A stretch of DNA of 64,000 nucleotides from Tragulus kanchil (GCA_022376925.1 JAIOJX010000025.1:186185801-186249800); one strand, 5' to 3'; shown: positions 1-11,523, counted from the stretch's first letter. The notes: generated by a model not told the origin, from the letters alone. Numbers and translations: made by a program.

Positions 1-574
1 CACGGGAATGATGCAGCGTGGCGTCCTGGGTGCCGGGGGACAGGGCACGTCACCCTCACGCCTGCTGGGTTCACGGGAGGGAAACGAGACCAGACACAAC
101 TGGCCCCCCACATGCGTGGGAGAACTGGGGTGAGGACCCCGGCTCGGGCTCCAGCCGCAGGCCGTGCTGGGAGGGACGCAGGTGCACCGGCATCCAGGGC
201 CACACCCCGGGTAGCGGCCCCCAGAGCCTCCTCTAAAGCCCCCTGCTTCCCCTTCGCATCAGCAAAGGCGTCAGGGCCAGCCCTGCAGCCCGCTGCGGTC
301 AGCCTTCCCAGCCCCTTCCACCCCCCGAGGGACATGGGCCCCGGTCCCCCGAGGGAGGTCGTCGCCTGGCACTCCTCTCCCGGACCGGCTTCCTGCGCAG
401 GCCAGGGCTGGCCAGGGCGGCCCTCGCGGACGAGGCGGCCCAGGCTGTGGCCGGCACAGTCCCGAAGGCGGGACTGGGCAGGACCGGGCGGGCCGCGGGT
501 AGCAGCTGGCCCCACAGGCCCGGCTCGCTGGGAGCGGTTGGGGCCGCTCCCTCGGCAGCTGGCCACGCCTCCTG
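1..574. other. GC-rich single-copy DNA
   Basis: No interspersed repeat, exon or RNA gene is recognisable. Open frames exist on both strands, but they have proline/arginine/glycine-rich translations typical of random GC-rich sequence. Confidence 0.6.
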
Positions 575-710
575 CCGGTCCAGGGGTGATAATTAAGACT
601 TGGGTTTCCACTGAAGAGCTTTGTTGCCGGGAGGGGCTGTAAATCAATAGACAACGTTTCTATCGCAGAAGGAAAATTACTTATTTGGTGTCAAACATGT
701 TTGTGCTCAC
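575..710. promoter_or_regulatory. AT-rich island, candidate conserved non-coding element
   Basis: An abrupt AT-rich block in a GC-rich background, not matching any repeat I recognise. It holds homeodomain-like cores (gataattaag, aaatcaatag) and gaaaattacttattt. Sharp composition change without a repeat is typical of conserved enhancers. Function is inference; conservation was not tested. Confidence 0.35.
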
Positions 711-1265
711 TTCCCTGCGGGCAGGGCCAGCTCAGAGGTGGCCTCGCGGGGCCCTCGAGGGGCATGCAGGGAGACCGAGGCCAGGGGGGACGGGTTTGGG
801 GGCTGCCCTGGGCGCAGAAAAGCCGCCAGTCATGGGGGGCTGGGCCCCATCGGGTCACTCCTGGGCTCCTTTCCCCCTGCTTTGCTCCGTCATCCCCACG
901 GTCCTGTGGCCAGGGCTCGGCCGCCCGCCTTGCTGGGGGTCGATGCATGAGATGGCGGCAGTTGTACCCTTCTGAAGGTGCGAGGTGCGGGAGACGAGGG
1001 GTTCCGCCTGGGTCGGGGGACGGTCCTTCGTCCACGGAGGACCCCTGTCGTCATCCCTTCCCTGGGCCCCGTGCAGGCCTCCGGCCGCCCACCGGGCCCG
1101 CTATCCCCAGTCCTTCCAGCGGCCACCGCCCCAGGTGCAGAGCCGCCTGGAGATGTGAAGCGACCCGCTGCAGAGCCCGGAGGGAGCCAGCCCGGAGAGC
1201 CACAGCGGGGCAAGGGTTGGGCCCCCTGAGACGTGGGAGTGTCCCATCAAGCCCTGGGGCTTGTG
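711..1265. other. GC-rich single-copy DNA
   Basis: Nothing recognisable beyond high GC. The open frames on both strands overlap each other and lack any domain. Confidence 0.55.
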
Positions 1266-1294
1266 CGTTCATTCACTCGTTCATTCATTCGTTC
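1266..1294. repeat. (TTCA)n-type short microsatellite
   Basis: About seven imperfect TTCA/TTCG units (gttcattcactcgttcattc and following). It is short and interrupted. Confidence 0.7.
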
Positions 1295-1410
1295 CTGCCT
1301 TCCCACACTCGGTCCAACAGGGAAGCAGGTCGTGGCGTGCCCCCGGGCGGGGTGGGAGCAGGGGCTGACGGCGTCCAGGGCCGGGGCCGGCCGCCCGCTG
1401 AAGCTCTCGG

Positions 1411-1612
1411 TGCTGTTGCTCGGTCGCTGGGTCGCGTCTGACTCCCTGCGCCCCCGTGGACGGCAGCACCCGGCCTCCCTGACCCTCGCCCTCTCCTGGA
1501 GTTTGCTCAGACTCACGTCCGCCGAGTCGGCGATGCCAGCCCACCCTCTCGTCCCCGCCGGCGTCCCCGCGCTCTCGATCCTCTCCGCTCCAGCCCCGCC
1601 CTCCCCAGGCCG
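1411..1612 (-). mobile_element. BovB LINE 3'-end fragment
   Basis: On the minus strand this matches the terminal part of the ruminant BovB LINE. The plus strand shows the reverse complement of the familiar end: tgctgttgctcggtcgctg, then a 'gactccctgcgcccccgtgg' segment and gtttgctcagactcacgtcc. It is heavily mutated toward GC. Only about 200 bases remain, so it codes for nothing. Confidence 0.75.
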
Positions 1613-1967
1613 TGGCCTCTGCTGGCCTTCCTCAGGGCCAGCTCTCACGCCCTCACCGCCTTCCAGACGACGTCCACTCTCCGGGGCGTTTGGCGGGTGC
1701 TGGGCTGGCCCTGCTGCCCGTGGGCCGCCTCTCACCACCCTGCACCTGCCTCTCCGTGCACGCCGCCCCGTACGGGCCTCCCGCGGAGGCCGTGCCACCC
1801 GTGCCCTGAACCGGGGCGGGCCGATGCCCCTGCCAGCCCTCCGTGGAGATCCAGGGGCCCGCCAGCCCTCCCAGCGGCTGAAAACTTGGTCCCGAGGAGA
1901 GGAGCGTGGCCGGGAGGGGACGTCAGCCGGCGTCCCCGGTGTCCCTGTGGCCGAGGCCCCGTTCCCA
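1613..1967. other. GC-rich DNA, nothing identified
   Basis: The first bases may be a decayed continuation of the BovB fragment. The rest is C/G-rich with no recognisable feature. Confidence 0.5.
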
Positions 1968-2340
1968 TCAGATATTAATATTTCCAACACTGATATTTAC
2001 AAAGATCCCCAGAGGCTGCGCTGATGGAATATTGGCGATCACGCTCAGCTAAAAAGAGTGTATTGATTGGGGTAAAAAGGGAGGTCACTTTTTTTTTTAA
2101 CCCGAACCTATAAAACACTGAAATCCATACACACCGAGTTCCCGGCCTACGGAGTGACATCCAAGCCGGGCTGCGGTCTCCACGGCCTGGTCAATGCAGC
2201 TGCATTAGGGGCCTCTGCCCGGCCCCGCCCCGTCCAGGCCCCGCGGCTGTCCAGATTAATACACGCCTCGCGTTTAATTCTGCGTCCATTAGTGTCACAT
2301 TGCCAGCTGATCAGCTCGGCTATCGATCCCGCGGAAGGCC
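1968..2340. promoter_or_regulatory. AT-rich islands, candidate conserved non-coding element
   Basis: Two AT-rich blocks (1968-2145 and about 2190-2340) separated by a short GC stretch. Visible motifs include a forkhead-like tgatatttacaaag, attgattgg, homeodomain-like ccagattaatac and gtttaatt, and ccagctgatcagctcgg with an E-box. No repeat family is recognised. Regulatory function is inferred from composition and motif density only. Confidence 0.4.
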
Positions 2341-4406
2341 CATTCAGGGGCCCGTGCCCCGGGGAGGTCACTGGGGGCAGGGGACAGCTCTGCGGGCCTG
2401 TGGGCAGAGGCCAGCAGCTTTCCCAGAGTCTGTCCTCTGCGCAGAATCTGGCGCTGAAGATGGGCCGTGGGAGCGGGTGGAGGGCACCCAGGCCCTCCTT
2501 GGTGGTCTCACTCAGGGGCACCTCCCGGGCCTCGGTCAGCACCGGCCCGGGTATGTCGGCCCAGGCCGTGGGGCCCGGGGAGGAGGAGGAGGCCACATGT
2601 GAACTGGGCACCTTCTCCTACCAAGCCCGCTGCAGGCCTCCAAGAGAGGGCCTGGCCAGACCTTGGCCAGCCCGAAGCCCCGGGGCAGCGAGGACCAGCA
2701 GCGGGAATGCCTTCTGGGAGGAGGCGGGGTGCGTGACTGCGGCTCCTGGGGCTTCCGGTGCGGGGGAAGGGAGGAAGGGGACCCGGAGGACCCACTGGGA
2801 TACCCAGAGCCAACTCGGCAGAGCCTGGCTGCTGGCCTGGGAGCTGGCAGAGACGGGCGACTGGGCAGAACCTGCTCTGGACAGCCTGGGAGGACCGCAG
2901 GCAGGCTCCCCAGCAGGGGAAGAGCATCCCCGGAGGCCAGCCTCGCCCGCTCGTGGCCACGGGGGCAGCATTTGGAGCCCAACGCCCTTGGGAGGCGCCG
3001 CCTCGGCCTGCAAGAGCCCTCCGCCAGGGCGGGGCCTGGACCAGGGCCGGCCCCATGGCCAGCACCTCTGTGCCCAGAGCTCTGAGTCAGCACCGAGAAG
3101 GACTCCCACACGCCTCACGAGCTGCCGACCCACGTCCAGAGTCCACGTCCAACAGTGACCCGTGGTCAGTCAGGACGCCAGGCCTAGCCACCTCCTCACG
3201 GCCGGCTCAGAGCTCAGAGCGGCTGAGACCCCCGAGTGGGGGAAGGTAGAGGGTGCTGGGCAGGACGGAGGCCGACACGGCCGCTGACAGCCTGGCCGCA
3301 AGGACGAGCTCTCTCGCGGCGCAGGGCCCCCGCGCGCCCGCAGCCGGTCGACCCTGCCCCTTCAGGAGTCCCAAGGCATCACCCAGGGCGCTGACCGCCC
3401 CTGAGACGGTTATCTACCCGGGCCCTGCTCGGTTCCTGGAGCAGGGGCTGCGGGAACTCGGAGAATCAGGAGCGTTCCTGCCCCAGGGAGCTCCCAGCTC
3501 CTGGATGAGACCCGGTGGCGGGGTGGGGCAGTTAGGGGGTGGACGGGGCTGCTGCTGGAGCACCCAGTGTGAGAGAGGCTCAGCGAACAAGAGTGATCTC
3601 CTGAAAGCTGGTCCCCGGCTGTGGGGAGACCGGTTGGCCAGGCGGGCAGGCGGCCCCTCCCCGGGGCTACGGCGTCCTCTGCTTGTCGGCAGTCCTGGCA
3701 GCCGCCTCCTCTGCGCGGCTCTGGACTCCCAACGCCGCTCTGCACTCGGGAGGGAGGAGAGCGTCCCTCTCCTCTCGGGCCAGCCTGAGCTGCCCCCCAC
3801 CCCATCCCTGCAACTTGGTGCTGTGGCTGCAGGCAGCCGAGGGCTGGGAGCTGAGCTGCGGTCCTCATTGAGTCAGAGAGTCCCTTGCTGCTAAAGGAAG
3901 GTGAACAGGCTGAGGACCAGTCGGGGCGGCTGCCACTGCCGGTCGCCAAGACCCTAAACAGACCCAGAAGGGCCCGGCTCAGGCTCCGCCCACCGCCTCC
4001 GTCAGCTAGGAGCCCGGCCGCAGCCCAAGGGGCCTCGGGGCCACACGTAACAGCTGCGGCATCCACCCAGCCAAGGACCCACAGTGCAGGGTCACCCCAG
4101 GGCCTGGGCGCCCCCTCCACCCGGGGTCTGTAGTCTAGAGTCACAGCCTTTCACGTACAGAATGAGCGAGCCCAGGTGGGGACAGCCAAGCTGACCCTGT
4201 CCTCTCCCACGTGAGGGTTCTGGGTGGCCGTGAGCCGATGACCGCAGCCAAAGCCCGCACCGGAGCTGCTGAGGGGTGCCGTCGGGGGCCCCGCGGAGCC
4301 CGGAGGAGCCCGAACCGTGGCCACGCCCCACATCGACCCCGTCAGCCCTGTGAACCCCTGACGTGGGTGATGGAAGGGCCCAGAGACGGGAGGGAAGGGC
4401 CGCGCT
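2341..4406. other. GC-rich single-copy DNA
   Basis: About 2 kb with no recognised repeat or exon. The longest open frame (334 codons, 2154-3158 +) overlaps several frames of similar length on the other strand and shows no domain, so I do not call it a gene. Confidence 0.55.
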
Positions 4407-4618
4407 GGGCTTCCTGCAGGGGCGCTGGCGGTGAAGAGCCTGCCTGCCAGGCAGGAGACAGACGAGAGGCGGGGGCTGTCCTGGGTGGGCACGACCCCCT
4501 GGAGGAGGACGTGGCAGCCGCCCCCAGTACTCTTGCCTGGAGAACTCCACGGAGAAAGAGCCTGGCGGGCTCCCGTCCACAGGGTCGCAGAGAGCTGGAC
4601 ATGAGCGAAGCAACGTAG
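4407..4618 (+). mobile_element. Bov-tA SINE
   Basis: Decayed tRNA-like head (gggcttcctgcagg, then ggtgaagagcctgcctgcca) followed by the Bov-A body: cccctggaggaggacgtggc, ctcttgcctggagaactcca and agcctggcgggctcccgtcc. It ends in ctggacatgagcgaagcaac. The whole element is present, but diverged. Confidence 0.85.
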
Positions 4619-5254
4619 CCCACGGGCGTGATGGGCACGCTAACTGTGAGTGGGCCTAACGCCGCCAAACTCCACGCTTAAAAGACAGCTAAACAGGCGA
4701 ACTCTGCAGTCTAAACATCCAAGCGCACACCATAAAGAGAAGCGCAGGGGCGCGTGGCTGGCGCGTGGCACCCAGCCCCTCGGGAAAGGGCCCGTGGGAA
4801 GGGGTGGGGCACCCGGAGGGGGCCAGGCGTCCTCGGGATGGAGGCGCCCGTGGCTCAGGAAGGTGGCCGGGGCGGGCCGGGAGCTGGGAGGGAGTGGCCA
4901 GATCTGAGGGGCTGCTCGGGGCAGAAAGGAAGGCAAGGAGCCGGGCGGCAAGGCGGGGTGGCTCTGTGCCCAACGGACCCCCAGCACAGTCCACACCCGG
5001 CTCCACCCCGAGCCCAGCGCCTCCTCCCCGGGAGCGGGGGTCACCTCGGCGGCCCGGGGCGTCCCCGCAGGGCAGCGCTTACTCTCTGCACCTAAACGGC
5101 TTCTTGCAAGTTTCTTCGGTAAACCGAGATCAGACTGCCTCTCGGAGAGAGCGAACGGGACAATGCCGCACCTCTGGCCTCTGAGCCAGGCTGCCCGGGT
5201 GCCCAGGCGGGTCTCCAGCCGACAGACTGCCCAACAGCTGAGAGCCCCGCCCGG
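4619..5254. other. GC-rich single-copy DNA
   Basis: No repeat or gene identified. A short less GC-rich patch (about 4640-4740) may be an older repeat I cannot name. Confidence 0.5.
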
Positions 5255-5345
5255 TCCCTGCCATGTGTCTTCGGTGGATCAATAAGTCACGGAGGTTGTC
5301 CCCTCTCCGGCTGCAGAATTAATAGGCGGGTTGTTGTTGGTGCTG
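5255..5345. promoter_or_regulatory. Small AT-rich island, possible conserved element
   Basis: Contains tggatcaataagtcacgg and gcagaattaataggcggg. No repeat family fits. It is small, so the call is weak. Confidence 0.22.
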
Positions 5346-5748
5346 TGACAGCCGTGTGGCCCGGCTCTGGTTACACGAGGCTGACATCAGGGTCAGGACC
5401 GAGAGCCTGCCGCGCTGCAGGGCCGGGCGCCGGCGGCCACCCACGGGGGCCCTGGTCTGGGCCAAGGCATGTGGCGACAGCAGGGTCCCCTCGCTTCCCC
5501 CAGGGACTGGGGTGTGGAGGCTGAGGGCCGCTGAGCTGCCCGGGCCCAGCCTGGGCTCCGCTTGCAGAGGGGAAGCCCACGGGCGAGAGGTTTGCTTGAA
5601 CCAAGCGCGTGGCTGGTATGGTCGCGCTAAGAGTGACCACAGACTGCTTGGTGGTGCTCTGAGCTGCTCGAGGCGCCCTGGCTTTTTATCCAGGAGGGTT
5701 TCCTACCTGTTTGCGATACCGAGTACCTGCTCCTCATCCGCGTAATCT

Positions 5749-5952
5749 GGCTTCCCTGGTGGCTCAGACGGTAAAGAAGCCACCGCAGTGGAGACGGGGT
5801 TTCGGCCCCTGGTGGGGAAGCTCCCCCGGAGGAGGGCATGGCAGCCCACCCCAGCACGCGTGCCTGGAGCTTCCCACCGGCAGAGGAGCCTGGCGGGCTG
5901 CAGTCCACGGGGTCTCACAGAGGCAGGCACGACTGAGCGACTTGCACACACG
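5749..5952 (+). mobile_element. Bov-tA SINE
   Basis: Full-length. It begins ggcttccctggtggctcaga (tRNA-like box A region), contains gaggagggcatggcagccca and gcctggcgggctgcagtcca, and ends cacgactgagcgacttgc. Short CA-rich tail sequence follows. Confidence 0.92.
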
Positions 5953-6744
5953 GCAGGTGACACGAAGCAGGGACTTTCACACACAGCAGGTGACTAAGCC
6001 ATCAGTTTCGTGAACGTTTTCTCAGCATTGTTAGAATTCCTGGTCTTACCACATACGGTCTCTCCCAAGAGAGCCCAGGTTCCCAGCCCCCAGGGATGCC
6101 TAACGACACACACACACTTGTGCACGCAGAGCCTTCATTCTACAGGTGAAACTCAGTTCCCGGGGCCATGCCCTCTCGTGCCACAGGGCCATTGCACAAG
6201 CCGTTCTCTGGGCCTGGAGCCCGCTTTCCACTCCCTGCCTTGGCTCAGACGATCTCTCCCCCTTCCCAAAACCCAGCTGGAAGCCAATCCCGCCCCAGGA
6301 ACAACCTCCTCGCCCCTGCGTTGGGCTGGGGCCTCATCCACCCCTGCACCTGTAACCCCGAGTGGTGACCACCTGTCGCCGCCACGAAGCTCTGATGCTC
6401 GAGAGGCCGGGTTCTGGCTCCTCCTTGGTACCCATCCTCAGCTGTCCTGGTGCCAAGGGCCGAGGAGGAGCTTGAGCAAAACCTACTGGACGCTCGAACG
6501 TCTCCGCGTTCCCCCCGTGAAGCGGTGCTGCGGCCCAGAGACGCTGGCCCTGCCCGCAGGCCCTGTTGCTGCCTGGGACCCCACTCAGAGCCTGGCGCCG
6601 GGGGCCGCCCGCGGCCCGAGCAGAGATGCTGGCCAGTGGTCAGCTACGAGATTCCCACCCTCAGAGGTCGTTCTGAGCCCCCAGCCCCAGCATGCTGGAG
6701 TGGTCCACACTGGTGTGTGGTCACCGCACCAGGGTCCCGCACGC
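5953..6744. other. Single-copy DNA, nothing identified
   Basis: Moderately GC-rich with short ACAC runs near 6108-6116. The 514-codon open frame running through 6010-7554 includes a SINE and has no domain, so it is not a gene. Confidence 0.5.
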
Positions 6745-6955
6745 GCGTGTGTGTGTGCTCAGTTGCTCAGTTGTGTCCAGCACTTTGCGACCCCGTGGAC
6801 TGTGGCCCACCAGACTCCTCTGTCCGTAGGACTCTCCAGGCAAGAACACTGGAGTGGTTGCCGTGCCCTCCTCCCGGGTACCTTCCCAGCTCACGGATGG
6901 AACCTGCATCTTCTCACATCTTCTGCACTCACCGGCAGGTTCTTTACCACTGCGT
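6745..6955 (-). mobile_element. Bov-tA SINE
   Basis: Plus strand reads the reverse complement of Bov-tA: ctcagttgctcagttgtgtc, ctttgcgaccccgtggactg and ccaggcaagaacactggagt, ending in the head complement ggcaggttctttaccactg. Confidence 0.9.
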
Positions 6956-8397
6956 CGTGGCCAGTGTCCCAGGGAGGCCTCTGCGGGCCGCAGCTGGAGG
7001 AGGGCATGTGTCTCCTCTCCAGTCCTGGAGGCCGGGAGCGAGGTCACGGGGTGGGCGGGGCCGGGGCCTCCGAGGCGAGTCTGGTCCGGCCCCTCTCCCG
7101 GCTTCCAGGCGTCTGGGGACCTGCGGCTGCCTCGGTCTGTAGGAGCACGCCCTGCCTCTCCGCCCCTGTCCCCACGCAGTGTTCTGTGTCTCCACAGGGC
7201 GGCCTCCTCCGGGGACCTGGGTCCCCGCTTCTCATGAGGACGCCCATCACAGGAGACTGGGGCCACCCTGCGCCAGGAGGGCTCATCCTAACCACAGCCT
7301 CACGACATCCCCAAGGCCCTGGGTCCAAACAGGGTCACGGTCAGAAGGCCAGGTCGGGCTGCGGACGCGGTCAGCCCTTGGGGAGGCACTGTGCACCCAC
7401 AGCCAGGCTCACCTTAGGCTGTAAAAGCCGGGGCATCAGGGAGGAGCACAGGGCCTCTAGCCAACCCGGGGGCACCAGGGGAGACAAGGGCACGGGAGGA
7501 GGACCCCGAGGGAGACATGGGGGCGCATCAGAGAGGGAAGAGGACCATCAGTGAGGATAACCGAGGAGAGGCTGGCGCTTCCCGGAGGAAGGCGGCCGGG
7601 CACTGCTTCCGACGTCTCCTGAGGCAGAGCCTGAGCCACGTCCTGGCGCTCCGCAACCAGGAGGCCGCGGCCTCGGCGGGAGCCAGGGGCAGCCTGCAGG
7701 GGGAGGGGCGCAGGTAAGAGCCATGAGCTGGCCGGAGTGGTACCCACACTGCCCGGGGACTGGCTGGAAAGGGCCGATCCAGGCGGAGGGCAGTGGGGAG
7801 GGGAATCGGGCTGAGGAGGGGACCTGGGGCTTTAGATCACGCTGCAGACACCCTGGGGTCTCGGGCTGAGCCCCAGAGTGTGAGCGGAGGGCACAGAGGG
7901 TGAGGGTGCCCGGACCCGGAGACAGTGCGGGCCGGGCAGGTGCAGCCAGGAGCCCGGTCCAGCCTGTGGCTCCTCACTCCTCCGTCAGCAGGAGGGAGGA
8001 GGAGCCCTGGGCACAGGGAGGAGGGGCCCCGAATCGCTGTGAGGGGGGGACCCCCTCAGAGGAGCGAGGACCCGCAGTAGTTAAAGGCCTGGCACACACA
8101 GGTGCCCAAATGGCATCTGTCCTGACCTCTTTGGTCCTCATCCTCACAGCCGCTGGCGGGTGCCCCGGGCGTCACGGGTCTCCCCTCTTCCCGCCCCCAC
8201 CCTGCCGCCCCAAGCCACGGCCCTTTCTGCTCTAGAGCACAGAGGTCCTCAGGATGGCCCACCCCCAAACAGCAGCCAGAGGGGTCGGTAAAAAGCATAA
8301 ATCATCGTTGAAAGGCAGCCTGACTTCAACCTATTGTCTGGGAGGAAGTGTTTGCAACATGCATGACGGAGGAAGGATTTTTGTACAAATAGACAGA
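6956..8397. other. GC-rich single-copy DNA
   Basis: No repeat, exon or RNA gene recognised. There are purine-rich (GAGG) patches around 7470-7720 and 7780-8060. Confidence 0.5.
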
Positions 8398-8527
8398 GTC
8401 CCCTGGAGGGGGGCATGGCACCCCCTCCAGTCCTCCTGCCTGGAGAATCCCGTGGACAGAGGGACCTGGTGGGCTGCAGTCCATGGGGTCGCAGACGGTC
8501 CAACACGGTTGAAGGAACTTAGCACAC
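8398..8527 (+). mobile_element. Bov-A2 type SINE fragment
   Basis: Body and tail only: cccctggaggggggcatggc, tcctgcctggagaatcccgt and gtgggctgcagtccatgggg, ending ttgaaggaacttagcacac. The tRNA-like head is missing. Confidence 0.85.
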
Positions 8528-8565
8528 AAACGCTCATAGAGTCCCTACAAACCAACAAGAAAACA

Positions 8566-8805
8566 AAAAAAAATTTTGGCCACTTCTATTGATCTTTCAT
8601 CTATTTATCTTTGTTCTTTGGCCCCTGTGGGCCTCCCATCGCGGTGGCCTCTCTCGTCGCAGAACGCCGACTCTGGGTGTATGCAATCCAGAGCTCCAGC
8701 TCGGTAATTGGACACATTGGTCCAGCTGCTCCGCGGCACGTGGGATCCTCCCAGGCCAGGGATCGAACCGGCGCCCCTTGCACGGGAAGGACAGAGTCAC
8801 CCCAC
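8566..8805 (-). mobile_element. CHR-type tRNA-derived SINE (variant with 'ggccaaaatt' tail)
   Basis: Plus strand shows the reverse-complement tail (ttggccacttctattgatct), body (ggcctcccatcgcggtggcc) and box-B region (gatcgaaccggcgccccttg). The head end is eroded. The same subfamily recurs at 9340, 11524, 21120, 23258, 43234 and 45610. Confidence 0.85.
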
Positions 8806-9339
8806 CCCCGCCGAGCGTGAGAGGGAACTGGCCAAAGGATGGAGGGGACCCCAGGTTTCCTCCGGACCGGGGGGCTTGCCAGGGCCCAGGGCGTCCAGCG
8901 CCAGAACGCACGGCAGTCCCGGCCCCCAGCCTGACAGCAGGCCTGGCCCGGGCGCCTGCGAGAACGGGGCAAGCGGGGGGCAGAGGCAAGGCGCATGACG
9001 CTCGGCTGGGCGGACGCGTCCCCGCCACAGCGCGGAGCGCGAGCTGGGCGCCGCTGCGTCTCGAGCCCCGGTGGCCGGCGCTCCACGGGGCAGCGCGGAG
9101 GCGGGGCGGCAGGGCCTCTGGCTGCCGCGCCCTGGCTCCCGGCCCTCGGCCAGTCCCAGGCGCGCCCGGGCCCCTCCGCGGGGCTCTCGCCGGGCGTTCC
9201 CGGGCCGGCCACTGGCTCTTCCGCACTCGCCTGTTGCCCGTGTGACAGCCTTCGTTTAGGGCCCCCGGGTCTGGGACAGAAGACTCCTTACAGCGCTGTG
9301 TCCTTCAGCGCTCACAGAGCCCTGCAAAGGGTAGCTGCT
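8806..9339. other. CpG-rich stretch with a small CpG island (8985-9245)
   Basis: 8985-9245 is very dense in CG dinucleotides (for example ggacgcgtccccgccacagc, cagcgcggagcgcgagctgg). There is no clear exon and no splice-site arrangement that I can defend. It could be an isolated promoter or just CpG-rich sequence. Confidence 0.45.
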
Positions 9340-9632
9340 TTTTTTTTTTAATACATTTTTTTTTTTAAATTTTGGCCTCTTTTTATTGGTCCTTCATTTA
9401 TTTGTTTTCATCCATCTTTATTCTTTGGCCGGTGTGGGCTTCCCGTCACGGTGGCCTCTCTCGCGGCAGAGCACCGGCTGTGGGCGCATGCGCTCCAGAG
9501 CGCTGGCTCACAACCGGACACACCGGTCCAGCCGTTCCGCGGCACACGGGATCTTTCTGCGCCACGGATCGAACCGGTGCCCCCTGCACTGCAAGGCGGC
9601 CTCTTTACCGACTGGACCACCAGTGGGTAAAG
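9340..9632 (-). mobile_element. CHR-type tRNA-derived SINE
   Basis: T-run (the A-tail complement), then ttttggcctctttttattgg. The body has gcatgcgctccagagcgctg, the box-B complement is gatcgaaccggtgccccctg, and the head end is gactggaccaccagtgggta. Essentially full length. Confidence 0.9.
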
Positions 9633-9649
9633 CCCTGGAAGCCCAGGGT

Positions 9650-9725
9650 GGGAGCTTTTAATCCCATTTTACAGATAAGAAAACTGAGACCAAAGAGGTG
9701 GCATCAGGGTCCTAAAGCTACACTG
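9650..9725 (-). mobile_element. MIR fragment
   Basis: cccattttacagataagaaaactgag-like segment, the complement of the conserved MIR core. Followed by decayed sequence. Confidence 0.7.
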
Positions 9726-9944
9726 GGCCGGAGAGCCCGAGGCCCCCGTCCTTCCAACTTCCGAGGGCCTTTCCCTCTCGGCAGCATCCCCCTCAGTGAA
9801 AGGGGAGGGGGTTCCAATGGCCGCCTTGCTCCCCAAGACATCCAGACTCCCGGCCCAGGCCCCAGACCCAAGGGGCGCCCTGTCCCCGGCTGGAGGCGCT
9901 GCCGGCATTCCGCCCGCAGCTGCCCGGACAAGACGGGTCATCAG

Positions 9945-10225
9945 TGTGAAACCCTCGGCATCAGCAGGCCTGGCCGCCGGCCTCCCATTATCAACAAATG
10001 AATGACTCCGTTTAGAGAAGTCGTTTGGGGCGCTATCCCAGACAATGACTCCTGTCAAAAGATTTACCAAGCTCATGGGCGATGCGGCGGGAGGCCCCGT
10101 GGGCCTGGCCTCCCCGTTTATCCTGCAGAAAACAAAGATTGCAGCGTGGACCATTTTGCCGCTGAAATTCATGCCTTTTGACCCCAAAGGGAGAGCTAAT
10201 CCCCGGGCTTGTTTCCACTTGAGCC
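9945..10225. promoter_or_regulatory. Candidate conserved non-coding element
   Basis: About 280 bases of balanced composition in GC-rich surroundings and not repeat-like. They include cccattatcaacaaatgaat, cagacaatgactcctgtcaa, gaaaacaaagattgcagcg (SOX/TCF-like acaaag) and ttcatgccttttgacccc. This is one of the strongest enhancer-like stretches here by eye. Function is inference. Confidence 0.42.
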
Positions 10226-11523
10226 TGGAGAGGCTGTGAACAGCGGGCTCTGAGGCAGGGCCTCGCGCTGGCCTCGGGTGCAAAGCTGACGGCGAAGCCA
10301 CGGCAGAAGGACGCGGCCCGCCCGTGGGTTCCTTCGGGCCCTTCCCTAGGGAGCACCCCCAGAGGGTTTGGTTCCTGTTTGGGTGCTGGGGAGGGCTCTG
10401 GCGGGAGGAGGGGTGATGTGCTTCCTAAGGTCCCACAGTGAGGACGGTCAGCTCCGTCACAAAGGACTGTCCCCCTGGCTGCCGGGAGACTCGGAGGCCG
10501 GGAGGAAGCCCCAGTGTCAGCAGCGTCGGTCCTGAGTCGTGTAGCCGGTGCATTCTCTTCGGTGTCAGCGCTGGGCCCCCGTTTGGATGTCATGAAGTTT
10601 GTGCAGCCTGCCTCGTGTTGCAAGACGCTTCAGATCCGCTGTTGAAAGAGGGGGGTAGTGTGAATCAAATAAACTAACAAAGCAGACTGGGGAGGGGGAG
10701 CCAGGAGGCTTGGGTCTGTGGCCTGCTTCTGGCCGGGACAGCTGAAGGACCCCTGGCCCTTTGACGCAGAGGCCGTGCGTGTCTCTGGTCCTAGAGCAGC
10801 CGCAGTCTTCCCTGACCGGGCGTCTGCCCCTGAATGGTCTGGATTCTCCACCGGGGCCGCGTCCGTCAGTTCTGCCCGGTGACAAGCGCCCTTGGCTTCA
10901 GCACACGCCGCTTCCTCACTCCAGCCCGCTGGTGGCTCAGCCGCGCCTGTCTTTCTGCCCCAGGAACGAGGCTGAAGGCAGAGACCACGGGGGACGCGCT
11001 GTTCTCACGGCAGAGTGAAAAGGGGGCGGGGGAGGGCCTGACGCGCCCCGCAGCCCCTGCTCCAGGGCAGCCCTGCCCCACGCCACCAGCCGCGGGCGGG
11101 ACGCGGGCGCCGCCCCGGGGAAGCACAGCGGCCGCGGGTCGGGGCCGCAGAGGCCTGGGCGGCAGCCTCCAGGAGGGCCGAGTGAAGAGCCCAGGCACCA
11201 GCACACGTCACACACGGTTCCTCTGCCCCTTCGCTCCCCGAGCCCCTCCTGGCACAGCCCTCGCCCGGCCCGGCGGCAGCCCCTGGCGCCCTCTTGCTGG
11301 CCCCAGCCAGGGTCACCCAGACTCGCCCGGGGTCCCCGCCCCAGTCCCGCCAGCCTCTCTGGCGCTCAGTCCTCCTCCCGCGGCCTGGGCCCTGCTCGGG
11401 GCTCCTCGGTGCTTCGCCCAGCGCCGTGGTCCATCCTGGCTTGTGTCTCCATCTCCCAGCTCGCCCGCCCTCACCAGCGCACCGGCTCCACGCCCGAGCA
11501 GGCTGGGGTCTGGTCCTTGTTTT
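10226..11523. other. GC-rich single-copy DNA
   Basis: No repeat family recognised. A short AT-rich piece at 10640-10690 (gtgtgaatcaaataaactaa) could be the end of an old retroposon, but I cannot assign it. The rest is GC-rich. Confidence 0.45.

Noticed and set aside
6010..7554. 514-codon open frame on the plus strand
   Set aside because: It reads through a complete reverse-oriented Bov-tA SINE and shows no domain or plausible exon borders.
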